Source: Candidatus Treponema scatequi (GTDB taxonomy: Bacteria; Spirochaetota; Spirochaetia; Treponematales; Treponemataceae). From it: a stretch of 32,890 bases of DNA. The notes below the pieces were generated by a model. It had not been told where the DNA came from and ran no database searches. It was given only the letters and a program-made list of their open reading frames with translations. How positions within the stretch are numbered: the first letter of the stretch is position 1; each line of letters opens with the position of its first letter. Positions 17,003 to 27,179 of the stretch are shown here, piece after piece. The DNA lies in assembly GCA_018066075.1 (NCBI GenBank), contig JAGHSB010000062.1:1-32890 (forward strand), in the 5' to 3' direction. Position numbers and translations under genes: made by a program.

Positions 17003-20000
17003 TTATTTTACTACCATTACTTTTCGGGTTTCTTCGATGTCTGGACCTACTACGCGGATGAAATAGATGCCTCGCGCAACTGTGTCGCCGGCATTATTAG
17101 TTCCATTCCAGTAATAATAGTGCAGACCGCGTGTCTGACGACCGTTTTCGAGGTATTTTACGATGTTGCCGTCTGCAGTCATGATGATGACGCGAAGGTT
17201 TCCGTCTTTAGGCATGTCTACTTCGAGTGTACAGAAGTCCTTGTTTGCTGCATTGATTACATTTGAGTAAATTGTAGCTCCGCCTCTCTGACGTTTTGGT
17301 TCTGACATGATGAATGACCAGAGGTCGATTGATGTCGGATCGAGAGGGTCTTTGAGGCGCAGACAATAGAGTGGTGTAATTTCTCCGCTTCCTGCCTGGT
17401 ACTTGTGGTTAATTGTGTATGATGTACCGTTTCTTGTTGCTTCAAAGAAGAAGTTTACATTGCTTCCTGAAGGCCAGTTGAGGCAAGGAGTATTTTCGTG
17501 GAAGTTGTGGAACAAGTATGTAATTGTTGTACTTCCTGCAACCGGAGTAATGTCTATGTATTCACTGTCTGAAGTTGTAATGTTTGTAGAAAGGTTTCTA
17601 GTCTGTGCAAAGCCTGAAATCGGAGCAGTATAGTTTGTACCTCCCTGGCTGTATGAAGGGAACCAGAAACGAGTTTTTCTGCCTGAGTATTCGTTGAAGA
17701 GAGTTCCGTCTGAGTAAGGTGTCGGAGTGATGTCTGCAACGAGTTTATATGTGAATGGCGCATCATTGTTACCGCCGTCCTTAGGTGCAACATTTTTTGT
17801 AACAAGAGTAATGTCTTTGTCTGAGAATACTTTGTTGTTTCTTCCTTCGCCAGTGAAGTTTCTCATTACGATTGAGTCTTCTGGTGCAAGTCCGCCTGTG
17901 CTGTCGATGTAAGTGTCGTTACGGTTATCGTATGCATATTGAACTTCGACGCAGTTTGTTATTACATCTGAAATACAGTGTGTTTCGCCATCTCGTACTA
18001 CTTTTGCAACTTGATGAGTACTGTGAATTTTGTTTTCAAGAAGGAATGATCCACCGTATTGGATTAATATTCCGTGTGTAATCATTTCATATGTCAGCGG
18101 CTGGTTAAGTGTTAACTTGAGCCCGTATTGAGTATTTGGTATTTGTTCTACAGAATCGACTGTACGAACAGCGGTTGTGCTTCCGATGGCAGAAATAATT
18201 TTGATTGCAGTTTTTGTTCTGTTTGCCTGTCCGTCATCATTCCATATATTATTATCGAATGCAACTGGCTGGTCAAAGAAGAGATAAATTGCATTTGAAG
18301 TAAAGTCTGCAATTGCAAATGATATGTACATATCGTTTGTAGCACATCGTGTTGCAGTAGCAGTAAATCTAAATCCTTCTGCATCACTAGGTGTTGATGT
18401 CGGTGCAGCCTTGTAGTTACTGATTCTGTTTTTATGATGGTCAGTTAATGTGTAGAATGCTTCTGCAAATGCACGCTCGATGGTGAGGTCAGTTGTGTTT
18501 GACTGATGGTCGCCATGAGAGTCTGAATCTGCACCGGCATTGATACCAGTTGCAGAAAGGTTCCATGTGATGTCGGTAGCTTTGATGTAGAATACGGCAA
18601 GGTCTCCCTTTCCGTCTGTTGATTCTGTACATTCTGCATCGATGTATGCTTTGCCAGTTTCGAAAGTTTTATTTGAGCCGTTTACTTTGATTGTTCTGCC
18701 TGAAGGGAAGTTTGTCATTGCTCGAGTAATTTCATTATTGGAATTTTCGATTAATGTATGTTTGTTTATGTCGTCATTTCTTACGAATTCAATTCGGATT
18801 ACATTATCACGAACTGAATATGTTCCTGAGAAGTTTGGAATTTCTGGTCCTGTTGTACGACCTTCTGATGCCGAGTAGCTTGAGTTGTTTGTAAGAATTT
18901 TCGGGTGTTGGAATGACACACCTGTTAGTGTTCTTGTGTAGACACCTGTTATTACTGTCGGATTTAAGTTGTATCTGATTTCGTCATCTGGTTCAGTATT
19001 GTTGTTTCCAGAGTTTGTACAATTTTCTCCTGCAGAAAGCCAGGCAAAACCATTGGTAGTTGTACAGCTTACTTTGCAGTAACTGATACTTGCATTGTAT
19101 GCTTCTGCGAAAGAGTCACGGGCATTATCGTTTGCTTTTATTTTTAGATCCCATGCTGCAGTTGAAGTGAGATTGACACCATTGTCATAGAAGTTCTGTT
19201 TGGCAGTAATTGTTTTACCCGCAAAACCTGTCAGAGAAGAAATGTATGTATTGTCTCCTGTGTGTGTAATTGTGTGAGTTGCAGAGTCAGGGAATCTTTC
19301 AGGATATTTTGAAGCAGTTGGAGTTGCCGATCCTGGTGCAGTATAAACCAGAGATGGCGGACAGAGCTTGTTATCTGCAGTACGAAGAGAATTATGGTAA
19401 TCGAAAAGGTTTGAAATGTTAGATTGAGAATCTTTGTACATTGAGTTAACATTGCCTTTCAAAAGAATGATGTCTTTGCCGGCTGTCATGTTTGCGTTGA
19501 GTGTAACGTTGCCGTTGAAGAGTGCGATGTTACCTTTGACATCGAGTGTGCCTGCTTTGAAAGTTACATCTTGTGCAGTTGTTCCGTTTCGGGCTGAGAT
19601 GTAGAGGTCTTTAGGAGCTGCGTCTGTTCCGACGGTGATGTTTGCAGTACCAGAGTTGATGACTGAAGTATTGCTGATGAATGTGTTTCCTTTTAATGTG
19701 ATTGCACCTAATGCTTGTGTTGCGGTACCAATGCTTGATTCAATAAGAATGTCGCCTGTACCTGTTGAAATTTCAAAAGTGTGTGCGCCATTTGAACTGA
19801 ACGGTTGGTTAAGGATTACGTTTCCAGATCCTGTTCCAGTTTCGAATGTTGTGTTTCCGTTTAATGTTATTACACCTGCTGATGCAGCTGCGCTGTTGAA
19901 AAGGATGTCGCTGTTTGCTGTGCTAATCTTATTTTTAATTGTGCCGCTTCCGTTTCCTGTAAGAGTAAAGCCGTTTGTTGCTGTAATGTTGCCACCTGCA

Positions 20001-23000
20001 ATAAATGAAGACGAATTAGAAACAGTCATTTTTGCAACTGATACAGTGCTGGATATTTCAATGTTTCCTGCAGTTGGAGTGATGCTGAGCTCTGAAGTTG
20101 TGCCTGTAACTGTGACAAGTTTTATTTTTCCTGCTGCACCTGTGGATGTAGTTTCAATAGTTGAGTTGCCTGTTAATGTAAGAGTTCCGTTGATGTCAAT
20201 TCCACCTGAAGTACTTGCTTTAAAAGTACCGTTTAATGAAACTCCTCTCGGCTGATTGAAAGCGACTCCTTTCTGGAAATTAACAGTTACTGGTGAACCT
20301 GCAGAACCAAAAATGTAATTGCTCTTTGTTGTTAATGCTGCTGTACCTGTTGCAGCGTTTGCTACAGTAATGTTCTTTGTAAAGTTAAGGTCTCCTGCTG
20401 TTGCGGTTGCATCCTGACAAGTAAGCGTTGTAATTGAAAGAGGAAGATTAAATGTTTTTGCAGTTGTCTGCTGGTTGATTGTTACTGCGCCGAGATTGAC
20501 TGGATTTGCTGTTGTGGAACCGCCGATAGTACCAGCGATGCTGGTATAAGAAGTTCCACCTGATGTAAATTGTCCGAGATATAAAGTTTTACTGTTATCG
20601 GCGTATGTACCGTTGATTGTGAGGTTTCGTCTTACTACGATTGCAAGATTGTTTGTAAATGTTATTCCTGCAGGAATTGTGAGGTCGTAGAAGATTCCGG
20701 AAATGTATGCTGTTCCGATAGTGACATTTTTTTGATTGAATACGATGAGATGATTGATATCAGAAGATTTGATTACATCAGTTCCTGTGCCGGTAATTGT
20801 AAGAGAGCCGCCAGCTGCAGAAGAGTCCCAGACCATTGAACCGCTGTTGTCGAGATATGCAACTGTCTGAGTGTTAGCTTCAGGGTTTGCACCTGTCTGA
20901 GTAAATTTTGCGCCTGTTGCAGCTACTGTGATTTTATTTGCTGTAATTTTATTTGTACCGAAAGTTACTTGTGATGTTGAATTAATTGTAATGTCATTTA
21001 CAGAGATTACTGCGGCAGCTGTTGTGTTTGTGTAAGTGCTTGCGTTGTTTAGGGTGAGGTCAGTAACAGTAAGTGGTCCAGTCTGTGTTGTAAGACCCGA
21101 ATTAATTGTGAGATCTTTTCCTGTAACGGCAGTGTAAGATGAACTTAAAGTAATTGCAGAAGCTGCACCTGCTGTGAGTACAATGTCATTTTCTGCTGTA
21201 ACTTCGCCTGTGTATGTTTGAGCACTTGTTGTCTGAATTGAAGTGATTGTTCCCTGTAATACAGTTGGTCCATAAACTTTGAGTGATGTAAAGTTTGCAA
21301 CATTGTTGTTGAAGATTGCTTTTGTTGCATTTGTTGCATCTCCGATTTCGAGATTTGGAGTTGCGGTGTCATATCGGTCGAGGGTGCTTCCAAATGTTAC
21401 GGTTCCGGTTGCTGAAGTTGAAATGAGTTTTAATGTGCTGTTTGTTTCGTTCGTATTCTGTACTGCAGGTCCGGTGTATGTCTGGTTTTCTGTTGTTGTA
21501 ATTTTTGCTGTTGCATAACCGAATGTAGTTGCATCTGCTACAGAAACATTTTTTGCATTTACATTGCCTCTGAAAACGGCTGTTCCTGAAATTGTAAAGT
21601 CATCGTCGCAGTAAACAGAACCTGTCTGTCCTGTTAAAGATTCAAAGTTACCAGTGACTTCAAGTTTGTTGAGATGTTTGTTGTTACCGACAATTTTTGT
21701 AATTAATTTGCCAGTAACTGATAAATCTCTTGGAGTTGCATCGCTGTTAAGGTTGTTTGTAAATTGTATTACTTTATTTGCGTCTGCAGCAGATGTTGAT
21801 TTGAGCGTTACGTTTGCAGTTAATGTTGAGTTTCCTGTGTAAGTCTGTTTGTTTGTTGTCGTAATGTTTGCACCGATTGAAGAAGTGCCTGTTACTTCGA
21901 GGGATGTTCCGGCTGTGATTGCAGCAGTTGTTGTAAGTGTGCCGCCTGCTTTGATGTCGCCGTTGAGAGTTGCTGTGCCTGATACGACTAAGTTGTGGTA
22001 ATCGTTTCCAGTAGCGTTTATGTCATCGATTGTGAGACCGGTGCCTGCAAATTCCACTGTACCTTGAGTTGCATCCATAATTACTGCAGGAGTTGCTTCA
22101 TTGTTTTTGATGCGTCCTGTGTTTGAGTAGACGATTTTTCCTTTGTTTGTGATTGTACCGTCTTTGACTTTAATGTCTGATGCGCTTGAGAAAGTGAATA
22201 TGCGTGCTGCATCATTGATGCTGAGAGATTTAATTGTAATTTCAGCTGTCGAGAAAGTCGGCTGGTTTGTTGCAGTAGCTCCGATTGTAACTGTATCTTC
22301 AGTACTTAGCTGTCCCGGGTATTCTGTTGCAGGATTTGCAGCGTCGGCTCCGTTGAAAGTTGTTTTCCAGTTGCCTGCTGTTGTCCATGCAGTAGAAGAT
22401 GCACCTGTCCATACGAAGTTCTGTGCGATTATCCAGTTTACGTTATTACCGAGTGAAAGAGATGAACTTGCTTCGATTATGTCAGTAAGTGATTCTGAAT
22501 CTTTAACTTTTACATTGCTGACATTTTTAGTGGCAGCTGATGCATCAATTTTCCATTTTGTTCCTGCAGTTGAACTCTGAAGATTGATTTCGTTTCCTGC
22601 ACTTGCCGAGAGAGTGAGTGCAGTGTTTACTCTCTGAGTTGTTCCGGCAGTGAATGTAATTGTTTTCTTGCCTGTGCTGCAAACAAATGTTCCGATTGTG
22701 TTTGAACCTGTGATGTTTGAATTGGAAGCTGCAGCTCCAGTGATTGTGAGTTTAGTAATAGTGTGGTTGCCTGCGAGGTTTCCTTTGAGTTCGAGGTTGT
22801 TGAATGCGTTTGTTCCGCTTACATTTCCGTCGACTTTTAATGTTGTTCCTGTCGCAGTTACTGTTCCTGATGTGTGAACCCAGTTTCCTGAAACATTAAT
22901 TGTGTTTCCGTTTGTAAGTGTGAGAGAGTGTGTATTTGTATCAACTTTGATGTTTTTGAAAGTCTTTCCGTCTGCATTTAATGTAATGTTTGCGTTGTCG

Positions 23001-26000
23001 CCGAATACAACAGTGTTGTTTGTATTATTGAATGTTCCGATTGTAACGGCTCCGCCTGCAAAGACAATGTTTGTATCAGCTGATGTGCTTTCTGCTAAAG
23101 TTCCACCAGAAAAACCACCGTTAAATATTACTCCGTTGCCTGTGATGTTTGGAACGTTGATTGTTCCTGTGTTTGTAACAGCTCCTGTGTATGTCTGAGC
23201 GCCGGTTGTTGTGATTGTTCCGGCGTTGTCTGTTGTTCCGTTTACTGTGAGTGTCGAGATATTTGTAACGGCGCCTGCAAAGTTTACGTTCTGTATTGTG
23301 AGGGCAGTTGCTGTTGCCGGTCCTGTTAAAGTGGAATTGAATTTTGTAGTTCCTGTTCCGGCATTGAGTGAAACTGTTGCAGCTGTAAGTGAAGCAGCAC
23401 CTGTAAATGTCTGGTTTCCGGTTGTCGTAATGTTTGCACCGATTGAAGAAGTGCCAGTTACTTCGAGAGATGTTCCGGCTGTGATTACAGCAGTGTTTTT
23501 GAAAGTTCCATGAACTTTGATTGCATCGCCAAGAGTTACTGAACCGCTGATTACGAGGTTGTTGTAGTCATCACCTGTTCCGATATTGTCGACTGTTGCA
23601 GAGCTGCCAGAAAATTCCACTGTACCATTTGCTGCATCTGAGATTACTGCAGGAGTTGCTGCATTGTTTTTGATGCGGCCTGAGCTTGAGTAGATGATTG
23701 TTCCGTAGTTTTTGAAAGTTGATGCAGTAACAAGTCTGATTGAACCTGAAGAACTTAATGTTAATTTGCCAGTATGTGTTGCATCGCCTATGATCAGGTT
23801 GTCAATTATGATGTCTGCAGTTGTTGAGTGAGAAGGGTAATCTTTTCCAGTTTCGAGGTATGCTGATGAAATGTATGCTGTATCAGCTGTACCAAATTGT
23901 CCAGGGTATGTAGCAGCCTGTGCATATGATCCGTTGAATTGAAGAACGGACCAGTTTTCGGCGAGTGCCCATGCATCAGAAGAGTGACCTGTCCATCTGT
24001 ATGTTCCTGCGATGATCCAGTTTGTATTGTTTCCGAGTGAAATGGAATTTGCTGCTGTGATTTTTGAGATGTCTGCAGTTGAGTCTTTGACTGTGGCGTA
24101 GCTGACTGTTTTGTTTGCTGCAGCGACACTTGAGCAGTCAATCTGCCATGGTGTACCGTCAGTTGAACTCTGGAGCGTTATAGGGTTTGCAGCTGTACCT
24201 TGGATTTGAAGCTTTGTTGAAATTGTCTGTTTTTTGCCTGCTTCAAAAGATAATGTTTTACCGGCTGCTGTACATTCGAAGGTGTCTATTGTGTGTTGAC
24301 CTAAAATTGAAGATGTACCAGTTCCATTTATTGTCAAATTGGTAAAATTGTTGTTTCCGGTAATGTTTCCGCCAACTATGACTGTTGAAGTGTTTGGAGT
24401 AAATGTTCCTGTTCCAGTCCAGTTATTTTGTACTGTAATAGTTGCACTTTTGCCTGTAACTGTGGCGCCAGTTGAAATTTCAAAATTCTGTGCAGTTACA
24501 TTTGAATTAATATTTGTCGTGCCTGTAGAGAAAAGAAGTTTGTCTCCGTTATGTGTAAATGTTCCGAATGTGACGTCTCCGCCGTTAAATTTTATTGCAG
24601 GATTTGAAGTCAAATTTCCAATGAGAGAGCCGTCTGTTCCGTTGTAATCTGAATTGAATGAGATTGCAGTAGTTCCGTTTCCAGTATTTGGAACGTTGAT
24701 TGTTCCTGTGTTTGTAACTGCTCCTGTGTATGTCTGAGCGCCGGTTGTTGTGATTGTTCCGGAGTTTGCTGTTGTTTCGTTTACTGTGAGTGTCGAGATG
24801 TTTGTCATTGTTGTGGAACTTGAGAAAGCTGCATCGTTGAATGTGAGGGCAGTTCCACCTGTCTTACCGGTAATTGTTGATCCAAAATATGTGCGGTAAG
24901 GGTTTCCGCTTGTATCTGTACCTGAGTTAGTTGCAAGAAGTTCTGAAGAGGCAGTTGTAAATGTTACAGCTCCGCCGTAAGTCTGACTATGACCTGTCGT
25001 AATGTTTCCGCCGATTGAAGAAGCGCCGGCAATATGGAGTGACTGGCCACCGGCTCCGATGTCGCAGTCATTTTCAAGAGTAAAATCATGGCCGATTGTA
25101 ATCTGATGTCCGCCTTCGAAAGGTAAAGTTGCAGAAACTATAAGGTTGTAGTAGTCGTTTTCGCCTGTTCCATTACAGTTTGAAATCTGTCCTGCTCCAG
25201 TTGTGTATTCAACAGTTCCGTGGGCGCCATCCATGATGATGTCTCCAGAACTGTTTGTAATTCGGCCTGTGCTTGAGTAGATGATTTTACCGTAGTTTGT
25301 AATGCTGCCTTCTGTGACGATGATGTTTTTAGCACTTGATATTTTAAAATTTGCACCTGTATTTTTTAATGTCAGAGATTTACATGTAAAATCCTGTGCT
25401 TCACCAAAATCAGGGTTTTTATTTGAGGATTGAATTGTAATTTTGTCATCTGATGTGTATGGAGGAACAACTGCATCGATGTAAGTGCTTCCGTCATAAA
25501 CACTCCAGTTAGCAGGATTAACTACGGTATTGTCTACAGCAGTTGTTTTCCATTGATAGTCAGATGAAATCATAAGGCCATCATTTGAAGTTGTGCTGTT
25601 GCCGCCGTAAATACATCCTTTGTCAGAGCCGAGATAAATAACGACAGAATCTGTAATCTGAGTGTCCTTTATTATAGCATTTGTAATTTCTGCTTTGTCC
25701 GCGGCAACTTTGAGATTCCATTTTGTATCTGCAGTAGAACTTTGAATTGTTGTTTTTGAAGCTGCACTTCCTGATACTGTGAAAGTTCCGTTTACAGTCT
25801 GAGTCTTGCCTGCTTCAAATGTAATTGAAGTAGAGCCAGAGCCTGCAGTTAAGTTGTAGAAAGTATTGTTTCCGTTTACTTCTGAAGAAACGGTTACCGT
25901 CGGTGTTTTGCCAGTTTCGTATAAAACTGTGTATCCCTCGTTGTTCCATTTGTTAACTGTGATATTACCAGAGTATGTTGTGGCTCCTTTTAAAGTTAGT

Positions 26001-26998
26001 GTTCTATTTGCACCTGTTACAGAGCTTAAAAATTTTACAGGACCTGTTACGCCTGAATCAAATGTTGTGTCCCCTGTAAGTGTTACGGCACCGGTGTAAG
26101 ACTGTCCTGCGGTGCCAGTTGTTGTAATTGTTCCGTTGAGTATTGAAGTTCCATCTATAGATACGGATGTAGCTGTGATAGTTCCACTTGCAGTAATTGT
26201 ACTTGTTGCGGCTGCGGTGATTTTATTAATTGAAGAAGTGCCGGATAAATTGAGTGCTGCACCTGCTTCGATTACGAGTTCGCCGTTGAGTGTGATGTCA
26301 GTTGCAGAAGGATAATGTGCACATCCTGACGGGATTGTAACTGTTTCGAGATTTTCAAGCTGTGAGATGTCAGTAATTCCAAGCCAGTTTCCTGGTTTTG
26401 ACCAATCATCATCTATGGCACCGGTCCATTTTGTTCCTGTAATTGTAAGTCCTGCGGCGGCAGTAAACTGGTCAGGAGAACCTGTATATCCTGATAAATC
26501 AAGTTTACCGTCTCCTGTAATTTTTAAAGTACCGCCTGTTGACTTGATTGCGTTGTTGAGTTTTAAAACCCCGTTTGTACCAATGTTGATTGTAATTGTC
26601 TTGTTTGTACCAGTCTGGTTTTGCAGGTTGCCAATTGTGAGTGTTTTTCCATCTGAAACAGAAATAGTGATATTGCTGTCACTCTGTAATGTACCTATTT
26701 GGATGTCCTGATCTACTGTAACTGTAATTTCGTGATCTGCGTAAACAAATGCATTTGGATTTGCGGTAACTCCAGGAGCAGCTTCTGCATCTCGTTTTGT
26801 TCCACCATTTGTATCTGATGTTTTCCATGCTGCAGTGGACCATGAACAGTTGCTGTTTGTTGCTAACCAGTAATAATTGCCGTCAGCTCCCCACACATTT
26901 CCTGCCAAAGCACCAAAAATCAGTGCGGAAATGAGTAATTTCTTTGAGAATACTGTTCTTAAAAATTCCATCAACTTTCTATATATTAGAGAAAACAA
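17003..26998 (-). CDS. Giant exported repeat protein (about 3330-3364 aa) with Thr/Asn/Gly-rich beta-helix-like repeats and a FlgD/T9SS-like C-terminal domain
   Basis: Continuous ORF 17003-27097. Signal peptide MEFLRTVFSKKLLISALIFGALAGNVWGA. The likely start is TTG at about 26998 with GGAGG 8 nt upstream, or ATG at about 26971. C-terminus NLRVIIMTADGNIVKYLENGRQTRGLHYYYWNGTNNAGDTVARGIYFIRVVGPDIEETRKVMVVK. Confidence 0.9.
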   Translation of the reverse strand: MFSLIYRKLMEFLRTVFSKKLLISALIFGALAGNVWGADGNYYWLATNSNCSWSTAAWKTSDTNGGTKRDAEAAPGVTANPNAFVYADHEITVTVDQDIQIGTLQSDSNITISVSDGKTLTIGNLQNQTGTNKTITINIGTNGVLKLNNAIKSTGGTLKITGDGKLDLSGYTGSPDQFTAAAGLTITGTKWTGAIDDDWSKPGNWLGITDISQLENLETVTIPSGCAHYPSATDITLNGELVIEAGAALNLSGTSSINKITAAATSTITASGTITATSVSIDGTSILNGTITTTGTAGQSYTGAVTLTGDTTFDSGVTGPVKFLSSVTGANRTLTLKGATTYSGNITVNKWNNEGYTVLYETGKTPTVTVSSEVNGNNTFYNLTAGSGSTSITFEAGKTQTVNGTFTVSGSAASKTTIQSSTADTKWNLKVAADKAEITNAIIKDTQITDSVVIYLGSDKGCIYGGNSTTSNDGLMISSDYQWKTTAVDNTVVNPANWSVYDGSTYIDAVVPPYTSDDKITIQSSNKNPDFGEAQDFTCKSLTLKNTGANFKISSAKNIIVTEGSITNYGKIIYSSTGRITNSSGDIIMDGAHGTVEYTTGAGQISNCNGTGENDYYNLIVSATLPFEGGHQITIGHDFTLENDCDIGAGGQSLHIAGASSIGGNITTGHSQTYGGAVTFTTASSELLATNSGTDTSGNPYRTYFGSTITGKTGGTALTFNDAAFSSSTTMTNISTLTVNETTANSGTITTTGAQTYTGAVTNTGTINVPNTGNGTTAISFNSDYNGTDGSLIGNLTSNPAIKFNGGDVTFGTFTHNGDKLLFSTGTTNINSNVTAQNFEISTGATVTGKSATITVQNNWTGTGTFTPNTSTVIVGGNITGNNNFTNLTINGTGTSSILGQHTIDTFECTAAGKTLSFEAGKKQTISTKLQIQGTAANPITLQSSTDGTPWQIDCSSVAAANKTVSYATVKDSTADISKITAANSISLGNNTNWIIAGTYRWTGHSSDAWALAENWSVLQFNGSYAQAATYPGQFGTADTAYISSAYLETGKDYPSHSTTADIIIDNLIIGDATHTGKLTLSSSGSIRLVTASTFKNYGTIIYSSSGRIKNNAATPAVISDAANGTVEFSGSSATVDNIGTGDDYNNLVISGSVTLGDAIKVHGTFKNTAVITAGTSLEVTGTSSIGANITTTGNQTFTGAASLTAATVSLNAGTGTTKFNSTLTGPATATALTIQNVNFAGAVTNISTLTVNGTTDNAGTITTTGAQTYTGAVTNTGTINVPNITGNGVIFNGGFSGGTLAESTSADTNIVFAGGAVTIGTFNNTNNTVVFGDNANITLNADGKTFKNIKVDTNTHSLTLTNGNTINVSGNWVHTSGTVTATGTTLKVDGNVSGTNAFNNLELKGNLAGNHTITKLTITGAAASNSNITGSNTIGTFVCSTGKKTITFTAGTTQRVNTALTLSASAGNEINLQSSTAGTKWKIDASAATKNVSNVKVKDSESLTDIIEASSSLSLGNNVNWIIAQNFVWTGASSTAWTTAGNWKTTFNGADAANPATEYPGQLSTEDTVTIGATATNQPTFSTAEITIKSLSINDAARIFTFSSASDIKVKDGTITNKGKIVYSNTGRIKNNEATPAVIMDATQGTVEFAGTGLTIDDINATGNDYHNLVVSGTATLNGDIKAGGTLTTTAAITAGTSLEVTGTSSIGANITTTNKQTYTGNSTLTANVTLKSTSAADANKVIQFTNNLNSDATPRDLSVTGKLITKIVGNNKHLNKLEVTGNFESLTGQTGSVYCDDDFTISGTAVFRGNVNAKNVSVADATTFGYATAKITTTENQTYTGPAVQNTNETNSTLKLISTSATGTVTFGSTLDRYDTATPNLEIGDATNATKAIFNNNVANFTSLKVYGPTVLQGTITSIQTTSAQTYTGEVTAENDIVLTAGAASAITLSSSYTAVTGKDLTINSGLTTQTGPLTVTDLTLNNASTYTNTTAAAVISVNDITINSTSQVTFGTNKITANKITVAATGAKFTQTGANPEANTQTVAYLDNSGSMVWDSSAAGGSLTITGTGTDVIKSSDINHLIVFNQKNVTIGTAYISGIFYDLTIPAGITFTNNLAIVVRRNLTINGTYADNSKTLYLGQFTSGGTSYTSIAGTIGGSTTANPVNLGAVTINQQTTAKTFNLPLSITTLTCQDATATAGDLNFTKNITVANAATGTAALTTKSNYIFGSAGSPVTVNFQKGVAFNQPRGVSLNGTFKASTSGGIDINGTLTLTGNSTIETTSTGAAGKIKLVTVTGTTSELSITPTAGNIEISSTVSVAKMTVSNSSSFIAGGNITATNGFTLTGNGSGTIKNKISTANSDILFNSAAASAGVITLNGNTTFETGTGSGNVILNQPFSSNGAHTFEISTGTGDILIESSIGTATQALGAITLKGNTFISNTSVINSGTANITVGTDAAPKDLYISARNGTTAQDVTFKAGTLDVKGNIALFNGNVTLNANMTAGKDIILLKGNVNSMYKDSQSNISNLFDYHNSLRTADNKLCPPSLVYTAPGSATPTASKYPERFPDSATHTITHTGDNTYISSLTGFAGKTITAKQNFYDNGVNLTSTAAWDLKIKANDNARDSFAEAYNASISYCKVSCTTTNGFAWLSAGENCTNSGNNNTEPDDEIRYNLNPTVITGVYTRTLTGVSFQHPKILTNNSSYSASEGRTTGPEIPNFSGTYSVRDNVIRIEFVRNDDINKHTLIENSNNEITRAMTNFPSGRTIKVNGSNKTFETGKAYIDAECTESTDGKGDLAVFYIKATDITWNLSATGINAGADSDSHGDHQSNTTDLTIERAFAEAFYTLTDHHKNRISNYKAAPTSTPSDAEGFRFTATATRCATNDMYISFAIADFTSNAIYLFFDQPVAFDNNIWNDDGQANRTKTAIKIISAIGSTTAVRTVDSVEQIPNTQYGLKLTLNQPLTYEMITHGILIQYGGSFLLENKIHSTHQVAKVVRDGETHCISDVITNCVEVQYAYDNRNDTYIDSTGGLAPEDSIVMRNFTGEGRNNKVFSDKDITLVTKNVAPKDGGNNDAPFTYKLVADITPTPYSDGTLFNEYSGRKTRFWFPSYSQGGTNYTAPISGFAQTRNLSTNITTSDSEYIDITPVAGSTTITYLFHNFHENTPCLNWPSGSNVNFFFEATRNGTSYTINHKYQAGSGEITPLYCLRLKDPLDPTSIDLWSFIMSEPKRQRGGATIYSNVINAANKDFCTLEVDMPKDGNLRVIIMTADGNIVKYLENGRQTRGLHYYYWNGTNNAGDTVARGIYFIRVVGPDIEETRKVMVVK
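20800..25900 (-). repeat. Degenerate super-repeats inside the giant ORF (three clear copies, about 1.57-1.59 kb period)
   Basis: The conserved block QSSTxGTxWxID / W-TGxSSxAWxxAxNW recurs near 22.4-22.6, 24.0-24.15 and 25.55-25.7 kb. Outer limits are approximate. Confidence 0.75.
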
Positions 26999-27179
26999 AA
27001 CGCTTTCCTCCGGTCCTAACGATATAATTATACTACTTCTTTTCAATTGTCGGAATTTTAAAGAGGTGACCTTAGAAAAATCATTCGTTCTTCTCAATAG
27101 AAAGTTTCTTTCTATAATATTCCACTAAAAAAATAAAATTTGCCCGTTCCAAATTCCTGTGTTATCATAAAATTCACTT

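Noticed and set aside
19635-20255. 206-aa + strand ORF (and many other + strand ORFs between 17.4 and 27.1 kb)
   Set aside because: All are antisense to the giant repeat ORF; the Val/Pro/Phe-rich composition is the shadow of its Thr/Asn/Gly-rich codons.
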